Below, piece after piece: positions 1-9,251 of a stretch of 64,000 bases of DNA. The notes below the pieces were generated by a model. That model was not told the DNA's origin. It made no database searches and saw only the letters and a program-made list of their open reading frames with translations. The position numbers were made by a program, and so were the translations under genes. Source of the stretch: Kiritimatiellia bacterium (lineage in GTDB: Bacteria; Verrucomicrobiota; Kiritimatiellia; UBA8416; YA12-FULL-48-11); assembly GCA_028716365.1 (NCBI GenBank), contig JAQUPZ010000010.1, forward strand, positions 62,001-126,000, in the 5' to 3' direction. Every line of letters starts with the position of its first letter. Position 1 is the first letter of the stretch.

Positions 1-1310
1 GGCTTCTCCGTATAGGGAATACCCCCGCTGACGTAGCGAAGACTGCGGTTGTCGGCAAAAGCCTTCAGTTCCACGTCCGTCAATACCGGAGCCGACGCGC
101 GCGGAGTGCCGATAAACCCCATCGGACCGTCGAGAGTAAAATTAACGTCAAGAGTACGCCGGGCCGCGTTGATGAAATCCCAATACTCGCGCGACGGCAC
201 AGGGAAAATATTCCAGCGCATCGTATAGCTGGCGTGTGGTGCGAGACCGAAGCGTTCGTCGTTGATACTTGCCACACCGCCCTCCAGTGCGCTGCGGCAA
301 TGCACGCGGAATACATCGTCACGCGCGAGCAACGCGAAACTGCCGGCATCCCCCGTCACGAAGACCGACGGATGCATTGCCTGGTGCTGTGATCCTTCCT
401 TCATCGTCTTCGGCCAACCACAGAGATGGAGTGAATCGATTTTCCTGTCCGCCAGCGGCACGCGATGATGGATCATCAGCCCGATGTCATTGTCGGTAAG
501 GTTCTCGATCGTGTCCGTCACCTCCACGCACTCAGCCAGCGACCTCACTTTTCGTTTAACGCAGAATGCCTTTGGATCCGCACAGCGAAACTCACTCTCA
601 ACGTCGATGTAGTCCTGGCTTTCGTTCTTTGAGTTGGCAGAAAACCCATACGACACCCGCAACGCGCGGTCACCACGCTCCGTGACGCAATATTTCACGC
701 GACGCTTTTCTGCGGGCACGAACAGTGAGGATCCAGTCCAGACTGGCTCCTCCTCATCTTCCCATTTCACGCGCTTCACGAACTCGGACGGTTTAAAAAC
801 CAACTCGACCTGTTCCACCGCCAACGGGCTGGTCAACGGCAGGTTAGGAGCAGCAATGACGACAAGACGATTACTTGACGATCGTAACAGCCGCGTCACG
901 TCGAACGTCCAACGATGCGGCTCCGGGTCCGTGATGCTGATGGGCGATTTGGACTTCTCGTTCGTGGTGAAATCAGGCGCATACGGCACGCGCCAGCCGG
1001 TAATGGCGAACCAGCCGAGTTTTCGGCCATCACGCATGGTAAGCTTTGCGGGTTTGTTGATGATATGTTCCGTTTCCAAAGGCTGTCCGTTGATCTGGAG
1101 CCGCATCGCATAGGTTGAGCCGCCAAGACGCGGCGATTCCAGCCGCGCGAGTAATGTCAGCAGTGCCACCTCCGCTGTTGCCGGTTCACGCGATGGAAAC
1201 GTCAGCGTCGCGGAGGTTCCTGATTTAATAACAAGGTTGGTCGCGATAAGATCAGCCGACGCCGTGGCAACAAAGCCAGCCAGTATTACCGTGGCAAATA
1301 ATGTCTTCAT
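1..1310 (-). CDS. large exported protein, N-terminal part (runs off left edge)
   Basis: An uninterrupted reading frame of 436 codons enters from the left edge and begins at ATG 1308-1310, six bases after a GGAGG ribosome site. It has no stop inside the window, so only the N-terminal part is seen. The first 19 residues (MKTLFATVILAGFVATASA) form a clear Sec signal peptide, so the product is periplasmic, surface-bound or secreted. The rest is rich in beta-type sequence and Trp/Asp motifs (for example near residues 95-130, RWTFDVTRLL), as in accessory beta-sandwich domains of large carbohydrate-active proteins. I recognise no catalytic domain in the visible part. G+C is higher than in the downstream genes. 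All plus-strand frames here are shadows of this gene. It is the last gene of a minus-strand series after the serine hydrolase. A glycoside hydrolase-like role is only a guess. Confidence 0.8.
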   Translation of the reverse strand, partial: MKTLFATVILAGFVATASADLIATNLVIKSGTSATLTFPSREPATAEVALLTLLARLESPRLGGSTYAMRLQINGQPLETEHIINKPAKLTMRDGRKLGWFAITGWRVPYAPDFTTNEKSKSPISITDPEPHRWTFDVTRLLRSSSNRLVVIAAPNLPLTSPLAVEQVELVFKPSEFVKRVKWEDEEEPVWTGSSLFVPAEKRRVKYCVTERGDRALRVSYGFSANSKNESQDYIDVESEFRCADPKAFCVKRKVRSLAECVEVTDTIENLTDNDIGLMIHHRVPLADRKIDSLHLCGWPKTMKEGSQHQAMHPSVFVTGDAGSFALLARDDVFRVHCRSALEGGVASINDERFGLAPHASYTMRWNIFPVPSREYWDFINAARRTLDVNFTLDGPMGFIGTPRASAPVLTDVELKAFADNRSLRYVSGGIPYTEK

Positions 1311-1389
1311 AATTTTCCTCCCTGTTTTGGCGGCATCCTAATTTAAATTATCCAAGCTTGTGTTTGGTTTGGCTTTATGGTTTAATATA

Positions 1390-1477
1390 GTGGTGCCGTG
1401 GATGGATACAGGGGACCCAGTTCCCCGCAGCACACACGAATGCATAGTCCAGCGTTCCACTACGGCACCACCTTTTT
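1390..1477 (+). repeat. 82-bp imperfect inverted-repeat element with a T-tract (structured RNA, terminator or MITE-like)
   Basis: GTGGTGCCGTGG (1390-1401) pairs with CTACGGCACCAC (1460-1471), 12 bp with one G-U. The stem encloses a second hairpin, GGGGA (1411-1415) with TCCCC (1422-1426). The outer stem is followed at once by TTTTT (1473-1477) on the plus strand. It lies between two minus-strand genes, so the T-tract does not serve either of them in the normal direction. Confidence 0.45.
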
Positions 1478-1509
1478 AGCGACTATTCCCCGATAATCCA
1501 AACGATTTG

Positions 1510-2607
1510 CTAATTCAAATTCTTCATCATCTGCAGAACATGTTCTGCAAGCTCGATGCGGGCCTTAGCCACCTTTGCATTTTCACCGGTACGGTTCGTG
1601 AGTACCACCACGTAGTACTGTTTTACCGGATCGATCCATATCGAGTTTCCCGCCCAGCCTGTATGGCTCATTGTCGCCGCCGAGAGCGAAGGTGGATTGT
1701 ATTGCGGATCCACGCGCCAGCCAAAGGCCGCAGGTGAACGCGTGTCGGGACGTACTTCGAGCACCTTCACAACCTGTCCGGAAAAGAACTGATTCTTCCC
1801 CAATTTTCCTCCTGCCAGCATCATACGGCAGAATATGCCAAGATCGTCCACTGTGGAGAACAGTCCGGCGTTGCCGATGGGATGGTTCGCGTGACGTGCA
1901 GGCGGGTCGCTCGCCATGCCCAGCGTCTGCGTAACAGGCTGCATGACCACGCGACGCGCATCCAGACCTGGCAATGGAGCCCACCGCGTATCCCTCATCC
2001 CCAATGGCTCGAAAATATTCTCGCGGCAGAATTCACCAAGATCCTTCCCGGAAACCCTTTCAACAATCAGCCCCAGCAGGATAAAGTTGGCACATGAGTA
2101 GAGATATTGCTCTCCTGCCTGACGTGAGGGGCTGAATGAAAGGATCAGGTTGGTCACCTGCCCCTCAATGTCGTAAAATTTACTGTTATCAAAGCCGGAA
2201 ATATGGCGGGCAAGATCACGGACCGTAACAGGTCCCTTCAGTTCACCCCTGTAGCCGGGCAGGTAGTTGGTGAAAACCATGTCCGGATCTATCAGATGAC
2301 GATCCATGCAGATGGCCAGCGCGGTTGCCGTGCCCACAACCTTGGTCACACTCGCCAGATCGAAAATACCATCCACCGGCATCGGGACCGTCTTCGCCCG
2401 GTCCATCCAGCCCCATGACTGCCGGAATAACACCCTGGCAGGCGTGCCTGCCAGCACGGCTGCACCGGTCCAGAAACCGTTTGAAATACAAGCGTCATTG
2501 AACGACGCAACCGAATCGCAGCTGTCCGGTGTATCATCCTGCGCTTCCACACCCCACACCAGAGCCATCACCGAACATGCGATCAGAATATTTTTATTCA
2601 GCGTCAT
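1510..2607 (-). CDS. exported serine hydrolase, beta-lactamase/esterase fold (class C-like)
   Basis: This 365-residue protein has a signal peptide (residues 1-22, MTLNKNILIACSVMALVWGV, then EAQDD) and the penicillin-binding-type serine hydrolase fold. The nucleophile motif SxxK is S86-V-T-K89. The second motif, usually YxN or YSx, is Y170-S-C172 with Cys in the third position. The third motif is H315-T-G317 in place of KTG, as in esterase-like members such as EstB and many peptide-modifying homologues. The neighbouring GNSIWIDP sequence is typical of this subfamily. The likely role is a periplasmic esterase or D-amino acid peptidase, and true beta-lactamase activity is unlikely. The start ATG is at 2605-2607 and the ribosome site is weak. 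It is followed on the minus strand by the exported protein at the left edge. Confidence 0.88.
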   Translation of the reverse strand: MTLNKNILIACSVMALVWGVEAQDDTPDSCDSVASFNDACISNGFWTGAAVLAGTPARVLFRQSWGWMDRAKTVPMPVDGIFDLASVTKVVGTATALAICMDRHLIDPDMVFTNYLPGYRGELKGPVTVRDLARHISGFDNSKFYDIEGQVTNLILSFSPSRQAGEQYLYSCANFILLGLIVERVSGKDLGEFCRENIFEPLGMRDTRWAPLPGLDARRVVMQPVTQTLGMASDPPARHANHPIGNAGLFSTVDDLGIFCRMMLAGGKLGKNQFFSGQVVKVLEVRPDTRSPAAFGWRVDPQYNPPSLSAATMSHTGWAGNSIWIDPVKQYYVVVLTNRTGENAKVAKARIELAEHVLQMMKNLN

Positions 2608-2711
2608 ACATCAGGTTAGAAACTATAACAATTCCTGCCTTGTTTGGGCCATTCAGGAATTACAACCGGATGAGAACATAAGTATGCCCGATCGTCAAGA
2701 CGGGGCCCGGA

Positions 2712-2747
2712 AGGATTTAAAAGAATCAAGCCGCTTGAATAAATCCT
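2712..2747 (-). terminator. nested hairpin after the redox operon, possible terminator
   Basis: AGGATTTA (2712-2719) pairs with TAAATCCT (2740-2747), and inside it TCAAG (2726-2730) pairs with CTTGA (2734-2738) around a CCG loop. It lies 28 bases beyond the stop of the GltB-like gene on the minus strand. There is no T-tract, so a Rho-independent role is uncertain. Confidence 0.35.
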
Positions 2748-2775
2748 GATAGTGATGAACAGGCATTACAGTTCA

Positions 2776-4365
2776 TCAACTGTCGAGTATTTTCACAGCT
2801 TCTTCCTTGTCGACATCCATGATGTACTGTATGCCGCTGATATCCGAAGCCTCCCTCGTGAGGGCGGCTATATCGGTACGGTCCATGTATTTCACGGCAA
2901 ACTTGCGGCTTCCGGCCATCAGCTGGCGCAAACCCTGGGCCAGTCTCTCGTAGTAAGTGTACAGTCCAATGGCGCCGGTCGGCAGTTTTTCGAATTCCTT
3001 GTCGCCAAGTTCGTTGCGCAGAGTGGCGGAAGTGACGAAGATTTCATCCTTCGTCTTCCCGAACCGTTCAATATATACCGGCACTTCGTTCTTATCAATT
3101 GTACGTCCAATGGTCTTGCCTACCATTGCCGCGGCGATTGGTCCGCGTGCCATGCCGATCAACTTGACAAAAGGTGAACCGAGGGCAAGCCCCTTGTAAA
3201 TCTGGTCTTCAAATGTAAAGCCGCCTCCTACTGCAAGAGTCGGGAGGTACTTCTTCTTATCGGCCAGGCGCTGTGCATATTGATGCAACAGCGAGTGCAG
3301 ATAGACCGGCGGCATGCCCCATTCATTCATCATGTGCCATGGGCTCATACCTGTTCCACCACCTGCTCCATCCACGGTGAGAAGATCCAGTTTGTACTTG
3401 GAAGAATACATCACCGCGCGGGCGAGATCCGACGGACGATAGGCGCCTGTTTTGAGGAAAATGTACCTGGCGCCGGCTTTCCGCAGTTCCTCCACGCGTT
3501 TGGCGAACGATTCTTCGCTGACCATTCCCACGCGTGAGTGGCGTTCGAATTCCTTGAACTCCCCGTGTTCGTATGCCTTGATGACGTCCGGATTGCTGGG
3601 ATCCGGCAGAACAAGGTAGCCGCGCTTTTGAAGCAGTTGGGCCTTCTTCAGTTCCTTGATCTTTACTTCGCCGCCTATATCCTTGGCGCCCTGGCCCCAT
3701 TTCATCTCAACGCATTCCACTCCAAGCTTCTCGATGGCGTATTCCTGCGCACCGAGCCGGGTATCTTCGAGGTTTGCCTGGACAATTATGGCGCCGTAAC
3801 CATCGCGCTGGTGATCTTTGTAAAGTTTTACACGGCGCTTAAGGTCGGCTGTATCCACGACCCTGCCCTTTTCGAGGACTGTCGAAGGATCCATACCGGC
3901 AACGTTTTCGCCAATGGTCAGGCCGGTACCGGCAAGCGCAGATCCAATTGCCAGTCCTTCCCAGTTATTCTTGGCGATGTCTGTTGAGCCAATTCCGGCA
4001 ATATGCCACGGATAGCGATACTTCAGTTTTTTATCGTGGCCGAAAACTGTTTCCAGGTCAACAGCCGGAAAGATGGCCTTATCGCTGTCGGCTTCTATCC
4101 CGTATGCCCCGACGGCTGTTCCCATGATATTAAAATGAGAATAATCGACGGGATACGTTTTTTCGCTTGCGGTGGTTATCACGCCGAACGGCTGTGGATA
4201 AATAACCTCGTGGCCGCGATAGGCCGATTTGCCTATTTCGCACATGCCGATGCATCCATCCACGCACGTTACGCACATACCCGAGGCGGGTACCACCGAT
4301 CCTATGGTCCGGTTTTTTGTAAGAGTCGCCGCTGAAGCATTTACTCTGGAGAGTGTACTAGACAT
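2776..4365 (-). CDS. GltB-type FMN-binding glutamate synthase-family protein
   Basis: The protein has 529 residues and its body matches the FMN/synthase domain of glutamate synthase (GltB). It includes the glycine-rich flavin/substrate loop VDGAGGGTGMSPWHMM and the following VGGGFTFEDQI segment of the TIM barrel. It lacks the amidotransferase domain and the usual cysteines of the 3Fe-4S cluster, and is of the short archaeal/clostridial type. The N-terminus carries four spaced cysteines (C31, C34, C38, C42; CVTCVDGCIGMC) that could bind an Fe-S cluster. ATG 4363-4365 follows an AAAGGA site and lies 20 bp after the HoxU-like gene, so it is the last gene of the redox operon. It may accept electrons from the NuoF-GltD subunit. 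Whether it makes glutamate or does something else cannot be told from sequence. Confidence 0.88.
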   Translation of the reverse strand: MSSTLSRVNASAATLTKNRTIGSVVPASGMCVTCVDGCIGMCEIGKSAYRGHEVIYPQPFGVITTASEKTYPVDYSHFNIMGTAVGAYGIEADSDKAIFPAVDLETVFGHDKKLKYRYPWHIAGIGSTDIAKNNWEGLAIGSALAGTGLTIGENVAGMDPSTVLEKGRVVDTADLKRRVKLYKDHQRDGYGAIIVQANLEDTRLGAQEYAIEKLGVECVEMKWGQGAKDIGGEVKIKELKKAQLLQKRGYLVLPDPSNPDVIKAYEHGEFKEFERHSRVGMVSEESFAKRVEELRKAGARYIFLKTGAYRPSDLARAVMYSSKYKLDLLTVDGAGGGTGMSPWHMMNEWGMPPVYLHSLLHQYAQRLADKKKYLPTLAVGGGFTFEDQIYKGLALGSPFVKLIGMARGPIAAAMVGKTIGRTIDKNEVPVYIERFGKTKDEIFVTSATLRNELGDKEFEKLPTGAIGLYTYYERLAQGLRQLMAGSRKFAVKYMDRTDIAALTREASDISGIQYIMDVDKEEAVKILDS

Positions 4366-4385
4366 AACTGTATCCTTTCGTTCAA

Positions 4386-5063
4386 CTATTCTTTTGGTAT
4401 TTCACAAGCAACACACGGATTCATATAGCACATCATATCATCGAAATTATCTTTCTCCACGCATGGCGCAAACAGGTTCGCGCATCCGCCGCAAATAGCT
4501 TTTTCCGGCTGGTTGTATGTGCACCGCAGTTCGCACACGGGACACACGTACATACATCCGCCGCATAACCGGCAGACATCGGACTTGGTATCAAATGGCG
4601 TACCGATACTTCGCTTCTCTCCACGGTTCTGGAAGCCAATGGCCTTGGCCATCATCTGCTCCTCGCACATCCGGACACAGCGCCCGCAGAGGATGCAATC
4701 GTCGTATTCCTGTTTGAAACGCTGGGTACGCACCCCGTATGTCGAGGCAATATCCTGGATGGTCTTTGACTGGGGACACGATGCCAGCAGGAGTTCGATG
4801 ACCATTCTTCGCGCACGTACAACGCGCTTTGAAGATGTGCGGACCTTCAATCCTTCTTCCACCGGATAAGTACAGGATGAGACAAGTTTGGCCTTCTTAC
4901 CTTCGCCGATCTCAACGACACACAACCGGCAGGCACCGTAAGGCGTGAGACCATCCATATGGCACAAAGTCGGTATCGGAAACCCGATGAACTCTGCCGC
5001 TTCGAGAATCGTTGTTCCCTTTTCCACAGAAACGTCCAGTCCGTTGATTTTGAGCGTGATCAT
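4386..5063 (-). CDS. HoxU/NuoG-like 2Fe-2S and 4Fe-4S electron-transfer subunit
   Basis: This soluble protein of 225 residues resembles the N-terminal part of NuoG and HoxU. It has a plant-type 2Fe-2S site (C34, C45, C48, C64) and a ferredoxin-like pair of 4Fe-4S sites (C123-C126-C129-C133 and C164-C167-C170-C174). Eight more cysteines follow in the C-terminal 50 residues (from C177 to C220), which is unusual and could hold a further cluster or zinc. ATG 5061-5063 is chosen because it overlaps the NuoF-GltD stop in an ATGA junction (5060-5063); a longer upstream frame has no such coupling. It probably wires the NuoE/NuoF flavin site to its partner. There is no H-cluster domain, so this is not a hydrogenase large subunit. 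Confidence 0.9.
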   Translation of the reverse strand: MITLKINGLDVSVEKGTTILEAAEFIGFPIPTLCHMDGLTPYGACRLCVVEIGEGKKAKLVSSCTYPVEEGLKVRTSSKRVVRARRMVIELLLASCPQSKTIQDIASTYGVRTQRFKQEYDDCILCGRCVRMCEEQMMAKAIGFQNRGEKRSIGTPFDTKSDVCRLCGGCMYVCPVCELRCTYNQPEKAICGGCANLFAPCVEKDNFDDMMCYMNPCVACEIPKE

Positions 5064-8000
5064 ACTGCTTTCTCCGTCGTCTTGACCGTTTCTTTTTTCC
5101 GGGTGAATTCCAGATCGCATCTCAGGCACCTGCGGGCTTCGCGCAGTGCATCCCCGACCGATACAACCTTTTCAACTTCCGTGAAGTTCTTTTTCCTGGA
5201 CCCTGCAGATATTACGGGTGGAACCAGCCGCGTCACATCCCCGGTTTCCTCGCCGATACCGGGACGGGGTTCCACGAAGACTCTGGGCAAATTAAATTTC
5301 GGCGTTTCCTTGAGTTCCTTACCGCGGAAATGGCGGTCAATGACTCCCGCTGCCTTCTTCCCGGCCGCTATGGCGTCAACCACCGTGTTTGGACCGGTTA
5401 CCAGATCACCAGCGGCAAATACATCCGGACGGCTTGTGACGAAGGTCTCGGTGTCAATCAGCGGTCTTCCTGACTTGTCCAGCTCAATTCCCATTGGAAG
5501 GAGATGCTCGCTGTCAGGGCGTTCACCGATGGCCACGATCAATGTATCCAGGGGAAGTGTAAACTCTGTACCGGGAATGGGCTCAGGTTTACGGCGCCCG
5601 CTGGAATCTACTTCACCGGGTTTATTCCTGATACATTCGATACCGGCAAAGTGCCCTCCCTTGGAACGTATTTTTATCGGCGACACGAAAGTTTCGACTT
5701 TCACGCCTTCCGCCATGGCCTCCGCGACATGAAGAATTCTTACCGGCGAAACCAGTGTCTCCAGTTTTATACCTTCTTCAACGGCCGCATCGACTTCTTC
5801 GGCGTAAGCAGGCATTTCCTGTGATGTCCGGCGGTAAAGAAGGGTGACACTCTTGACGTGTTTCTGGCGGATCGCTACCCTGGCCGCATCGACGGCCGAA
5901 TTGCCGCCGCCAATGATACCAACACGACCATTTGCCAGCTCTTCTCCCCTGAGATTGAATGCTTTGAGGAACTGCATGGAAGGATAGATGCCTTCCATGT
6001 TTTCTCCCTTGAGGTTCAACTTCCAGCTCTTGTGGGCACCTGTCGAGAGGAATACGGCCTTGAAACCTTTCTTGAACAGATCATCTATTGTCATGTCCCT
6101 GCCCAGCATGGTGCTGCATTCGACATGTATATTGCTGTTCATGAGCGACTTGATTTCCCTGCGTACCACTTCGTGAGGCAGACGATATGCCGGAATACAG
6201 CTGACCAGCATGCCCCCTATCTCTTTTTCGGCCTCGAACAGTGTGACTTTATAACCAGACAGTGAAAGGTAGTGAGCCGCAGAAATGCCGGCCGGCCCGG
6301 CCCCAATTACGGCAACAGCCGGCATGGCCTTCTTCTTCCCGGCGGATTTTGCCGGTTTATAGACAGACGGAGCAACACGATCTGTAATGAATCTTTTCAG
6401 CGTGCGTATGGCCACGGGTTCGCCCCCGCTGACACCGAGCTGGCACCTCTGTTCGCACTTGCGGTCGCAGACCCTTGCGCAGATTGACGGGAATGGATTT
6501 GCCTCCCTGATGACCTGGTATGCTTCCCTGTATTTCTTTTTCTCAATGAGAGCGACATATCGCCAAACCTCGGTATCAAGCGGACAGGCAAACTGGCATG
6601 AAGCCCCGACAAGGCTTTTGCATACGAAAGCGTCGCACTTTTTATCCATCACATGCCGCTCGTATTCGTGCTTGAAGTATCGGAGAGTGCTCAGGACAGG
6701 GTTCGACGCAGTCTGTCCGAGGCCACACATGGTCGTATCCTTGACTGCCTCGGCAAGTTCCTTGAGGAGTTCCACCTGTTCAAGTGTAGCCATACCCCTG
6801 GAAATATCGTCGAGGATTTCATACATCCGCTGTGTTCCCTTGCGGCATGTAAAGCATTTGCCGCACGATTCATCCTTCAGAAATTTCATAAAATACCTGG
6901 CAACATCAACCATGCAGGTGTTTCCATCCATCACAATCATGCCGCCGGACCCCATGATGGAACCGGCTTCGGAGAGGCTGTCATAATCGATGGGCAGGTC
7001 GAATTTTTCAGCCGGGATACAGCCGCCTGACGGACCGCCGGTCTGAACGGCCTTTATCCTGGCCTTACCGGCCGGACCTCCGCCTATATCGTACACAATC
7101 TCCTTGATGGAAATACCCATGGGAACTTCAACAAGTCCGGTGTTTTTGATCTTACCAACAAGGCTGAATATCTTGGTACCGGGACTGTTTTTTGTTCCGA
7201 TTGAAGCGAATGTTTCCGCACCGTCTCTGATGATGATCGGGATATTGGCCCATGTTTCCACATTGTTGATAGCGGTTGGTTTACCGTTAACACCCTTTTC
7301 TACGGGAAATGGCGGACGCTGCCTCGGTTCGCCGGTTTTTCCTTCGATTGACCGGATCAGCGATGTTTCTTCGCCGCAGACGAATGCGCCTGCCCCTTTG
7401 ACGATTTCGATATCGAAAGAAAAACCGGTTCCCAGGATATTTTTCCCCAGCAACCCGCATTCACGGGCCTGTTTGAGTGCTATGACAAGGTGTTTGATGG
7501 CAAGTGGATATTCTTTCCTTACGTAAATCACGCCTTCTGTAGCACCGGTTCCACGGGCCCCGATGAGCATTCCCTCAATAATACTGTGCGGATTACCTTC
7601 CAGCACGCTACGATCCATGTACGCGCCAGGATCACCCTCATCAGCATTGCAGACCAGCACCTTGCCATTAATCGCCGGCCTGGAAGCCAGGAATTGCCAT
7701 TTCAAACCGGTTGGAAATCCGCCGCCTCCCCTTCCTCGCAGACCCGATTGCTTGACTTCGTTTACTATCCATTCCGGTTTGTCGCGGGCTAATGCTTTTG
7801 CCAGTGTTGCGTATCCACCTGCCTCGATAAAAGTTTCGAGCTTCGTGGGATCCACTTTTTCGTTCGATGAAAGTACCCGCCTGATCTGCTTGCTGAAAAA
7901 TGGAATATCATCCTGTTTTTCCACCGGCGCCCCTGTTCCCGGAAGTTTGAATAGAAGATCCTGACAGATTTTCCCCTGGGCCACGGCGTTAACAATACGC

Positions 8001-8293
8001 ACCATTTCTTTTGCTCCGACTTCGGGATAGAATGTCCGGTACGGCTCAACAAGCACCGACGGTTCCATCTGACAGAATCCATGGCAACCTGTGATGCGAA
8101 GAGCAACCCTGCCGGCAAGGTTTTTCGCGAGGATTTCGCGCTGGGCAGCATGTATGATCTTCTCTGCACCGCTCGTTAACGCACAGGTACCGGCAGGAAT
8201 TATGATCGTTGGAACCTTTGGACTCCGCTGCTTCTTCAGGTGTCCCTGAAAGTTGTGAAACTCATCTATTGACTTAAATCTGATCATAAACAA
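5060..8293 (-). CDS. NuoF/HydB-GltD fusion: NAD(P)H flavin and Fe-S oxidoreductase
   Basis: This 1077-residue fusion has four parts. First is a thioredoxin-like 2Fe-2S domain (C37, C70, C74). Next comes the NuoF/HydB FMN-NADH domain with GRGGGGFP (187-194) and NADEGDPGAY (216-225), then its 4Fe-4S site C477, C480, C483, C523. From about residue 555 to the end is a GltD/NfnB-like module. Its N-terminal cysteines are C566, C570, C605, C609, C613 and C617, followed by FAD (GAGPAG, 664-669) and NADPH (GGGNSAVDAAR, 795-805) sites. In HydB the C-terminus is normally a ferredoxin domain, so here GltD replaces it. The enzyme could move electrons between NADH, NADPH and ferredoxin. The start is TTG 8293 after AGGAATAG, or ATG 8287 two codons later. 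Confidence 0.9.
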   Translation of the reverse strand: MFMIRFKSIDEFHNFQGHLKKQRSPKVPTIIIPAGTCALTSGAEKIIHAAQREILAKNLAGRVALRITGCHGFCQMEPSVLVEPYRTFYPEVGAKEMVRIVNAVAQGKICQDLLFKLPGTGAPVEKQDDIPFFSKQIRRVLSSNEKVDPTKLETFIEAGGYATLAKALARDKPEWIVNEVKQSGLRGRGGGGFPTGLKWQFLASRPAINGKVLVCNADEGDPGAYMDRSVLEGNPHSIIEGMLIGARGTGATEGVIYVRKEYPLAIKHLVIALKQARECGLLGKNILGTGFSFDIEIVKGAGAFVCGEETSLIRSIEGKTGEPRQRPPFPVEKGVNGKPTAINNVETWANIPIIIRDGAETFASIGTKNSPGTKIFSLVGKIKNTGLVEVPMGISIKEIVYDIGGGPAGKARIKAVQTGGPSGGCIPAEKFDLPIDYDSLSEAGSIMGSGGMIVMDGNTCMVDVARYFMKFLKDESCGKCFTCRKGTQRMYEILDDISRGMATLEQVELLKELAEAVKDTTMCGLGQTASNPVLSTLRYFKHEYERHVMDKKCDAFVCKSLVGASCQFACPLDTEVWRYVALIEKKKYREAYQVIREANPFPSICARVCDRKCEQRCQLGVSGGEPVAIRTLKRFITDRVAPSVYKPAKSAGKKKAMPAVAVIGAGPAGISAAHYLSLSGYKVTLFEAEKEIGGMLVSCIPAYRLPHEVVRREIKSLMNSNIHVECSTMLGRDMTIDDLFKKGFKAVFLSTGAHKSWKLNLKGENMEGIYPSMQFLKAFNLRGEELANGRVGIIGGGNSAVDAARVAIRQKHVKSVTLLYRRTSQEMPAYAEEVDAAVEEGIKLETLVSPVRILHVAEAMAEGVKVETFVSPIKIRSKGGHFAGIECIRNKPGEVDSSGRRKPEPIPGTEFTLPLDTLIVAIGERPDSEHLLPMGIELDKSGRPLIDTETFVTSRPDVFAAGDLVTGPNTVVDAIAAGKKAAGVIDRHFRGKELKETPKFNLPRVFVEPRPGIGEETGDVTRLVPPVISAGSRKKNFTEVEKVVSVGDALREARRCLRCDLEFTRKKETVKTTEKAV

Positions 8294-8324
8294 AACCGCT
8301 ATTCCTGTTCGGCAGTTCTTTCCT

Positions 8325-9251
8325 TTATACCTGCGATTTTACGGCATCCAGTTCCAGCCTGCATCCATCGCATCCCCGTCTTTCACATATCTGAAGGAGG
8401 GCTCCTTCCCCAATGCGTATTCCAGCCATGGTTGCTTCGCACTCAGTGCACAGGGTGGTACCGGCAATTCGTGCTTTGCAATGTGGACAGAAAAAAGCAA
8501 CCGATTCACCCACCGGCAACTCATGTTCACTTTCAAAACCCCGACTGCCATACAGGGAAACCAGCCGAAGCCAGCCCGACTTCTCGCCAGCAGAAATATC
8601 AACCCGGATTGATGGATATCCTTCAATGATATTACCCGCATCCATGAGGCTGTGATGACACTGGGGACAGCTTGCCTCAACAGGAAATGCAAATTCGCGC
8701 TCGAGCATCTTTTCATCGGGAAACCCGTTTCTGGCTTCTTCAATCAACTTCTTTATTCCTGCTGTCTTGACTTTCGAGAAATAGTGTCCATCGATCACTA
8801 CAACAGGTCCCAGCGCGCAGGCCCCAAGACAATTCACAGTTTCCAGTGTAAAATTCCTATCTGGAGTTGTTTCCGAAGCCTTGATTCCCAGTTGTTGTTC
8901 AAGTTCCTCGACAATTCTTGGTGCGGCCCGGACATGACATGCTGTGCCGAGGCAGGCTGTGACAAGATGTTTGCCCCGTGGATGCAGTGTGAACGAACGG
9001 TAGAATGTCGCTACTCCGTAGATATCCACCAGGGAACGGCCTGTTGCATTACTCAGAATCCTGAGGGCGTTTTCCGGAAGATAACCGTACTTCTGCTGGA
9101 TCCCCTCGAGCATGGCAATAAGACCACCGCGGGCACCATCATGTTTCCGCACTATGGCCAGTATATCGGCCTCTTTAACATCTTCCTCTGTGCAATTATC
9201 GGGCTCATCTGAAATAACGGTTCTTTTTTTCTTCTTACCGGTACTCTTCAC
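8325..9251 (-). CDS. NuoE/HydC-like 2Fe-2S subunit with zinc-ribbon C-terminal extension
   Basis: The first ~165 residues are a NuoE/HydC thioredoxin-like 2Fe-2S subunit, with the cluster motif CLGTAC then CLGAC and the helical start found in NADH-oxidising complexes. A further ~140 residues hold repeated metal-site motifs CPQCH, CPHC, CTEC and CERRGCDGC, which look like two or three zinc ribbons and are not part of ordinary NuoE (about 160-180 residues). The chosen start is GTG 9251, nine bases after a strong GGAGGAG. An ATG 12 codons earlier gives a 53-bp overlap with the Cys-rich gene, whereas GTG leaves 17 bp. The gap to the NuoF fusion is 31 bp. It should form the bifurcating core with the NuoF part of the next gene. 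Confidence 0.88.
   Translation of the reverse strand: MKSTGKKKKRTVISDEPDNCTEEDVKEADILAIVRKHDGARGGLIAMLEGIQQKYGYLPENALRILSNATGRSLVDIYGVATFYRSFTLHPRGKHLVTACLGTACHVRAAPRIVEELEQQLGIKASETTPDRNFTLETVNCLGACALGPVVVIDGHYFSKVKTAGIKKLIEEARNGFPDEKMLEREFAFPVEASCPQCHHSLMDAGNIIEGYPSIRVDISAGEKSGWLRLVSLYGSRGFESEHELPVGESVAFFCPHCKARIAGTTLCTECEATMAGIRIGEGALLQICERRGCDGCRLELDAVKSQV

Noticed and set aside
634-1126. Plus-strand and short minus-strand reading frames at 0.6-1.1 kb
   Set aside because: They lie opposite or out of frame within the long exported protein gene 1-1310, which has a signal peptide and a good ribosome site.
1510-2607. Acquired beta-lactamase resistance gene
   Set aside because: HTG in place of KTG and YSC in place of YxN point to an esterase-type relative; no mobile element is nearby.
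4386-5129. Longer start for the HoxU-like gene
   Set aside because: The 22 extra residues are not family-like, and ATG 5063 has the ATGA overlap with the previous gene.
2776-9251. [FeFe]-hydrogenase or formate dehydrogenase in the redox operon
   Set aside because: No H-cluster cysteine motifs, nickel site or molybdopterin domain is encoded; the partners are GltD and GltB-like.
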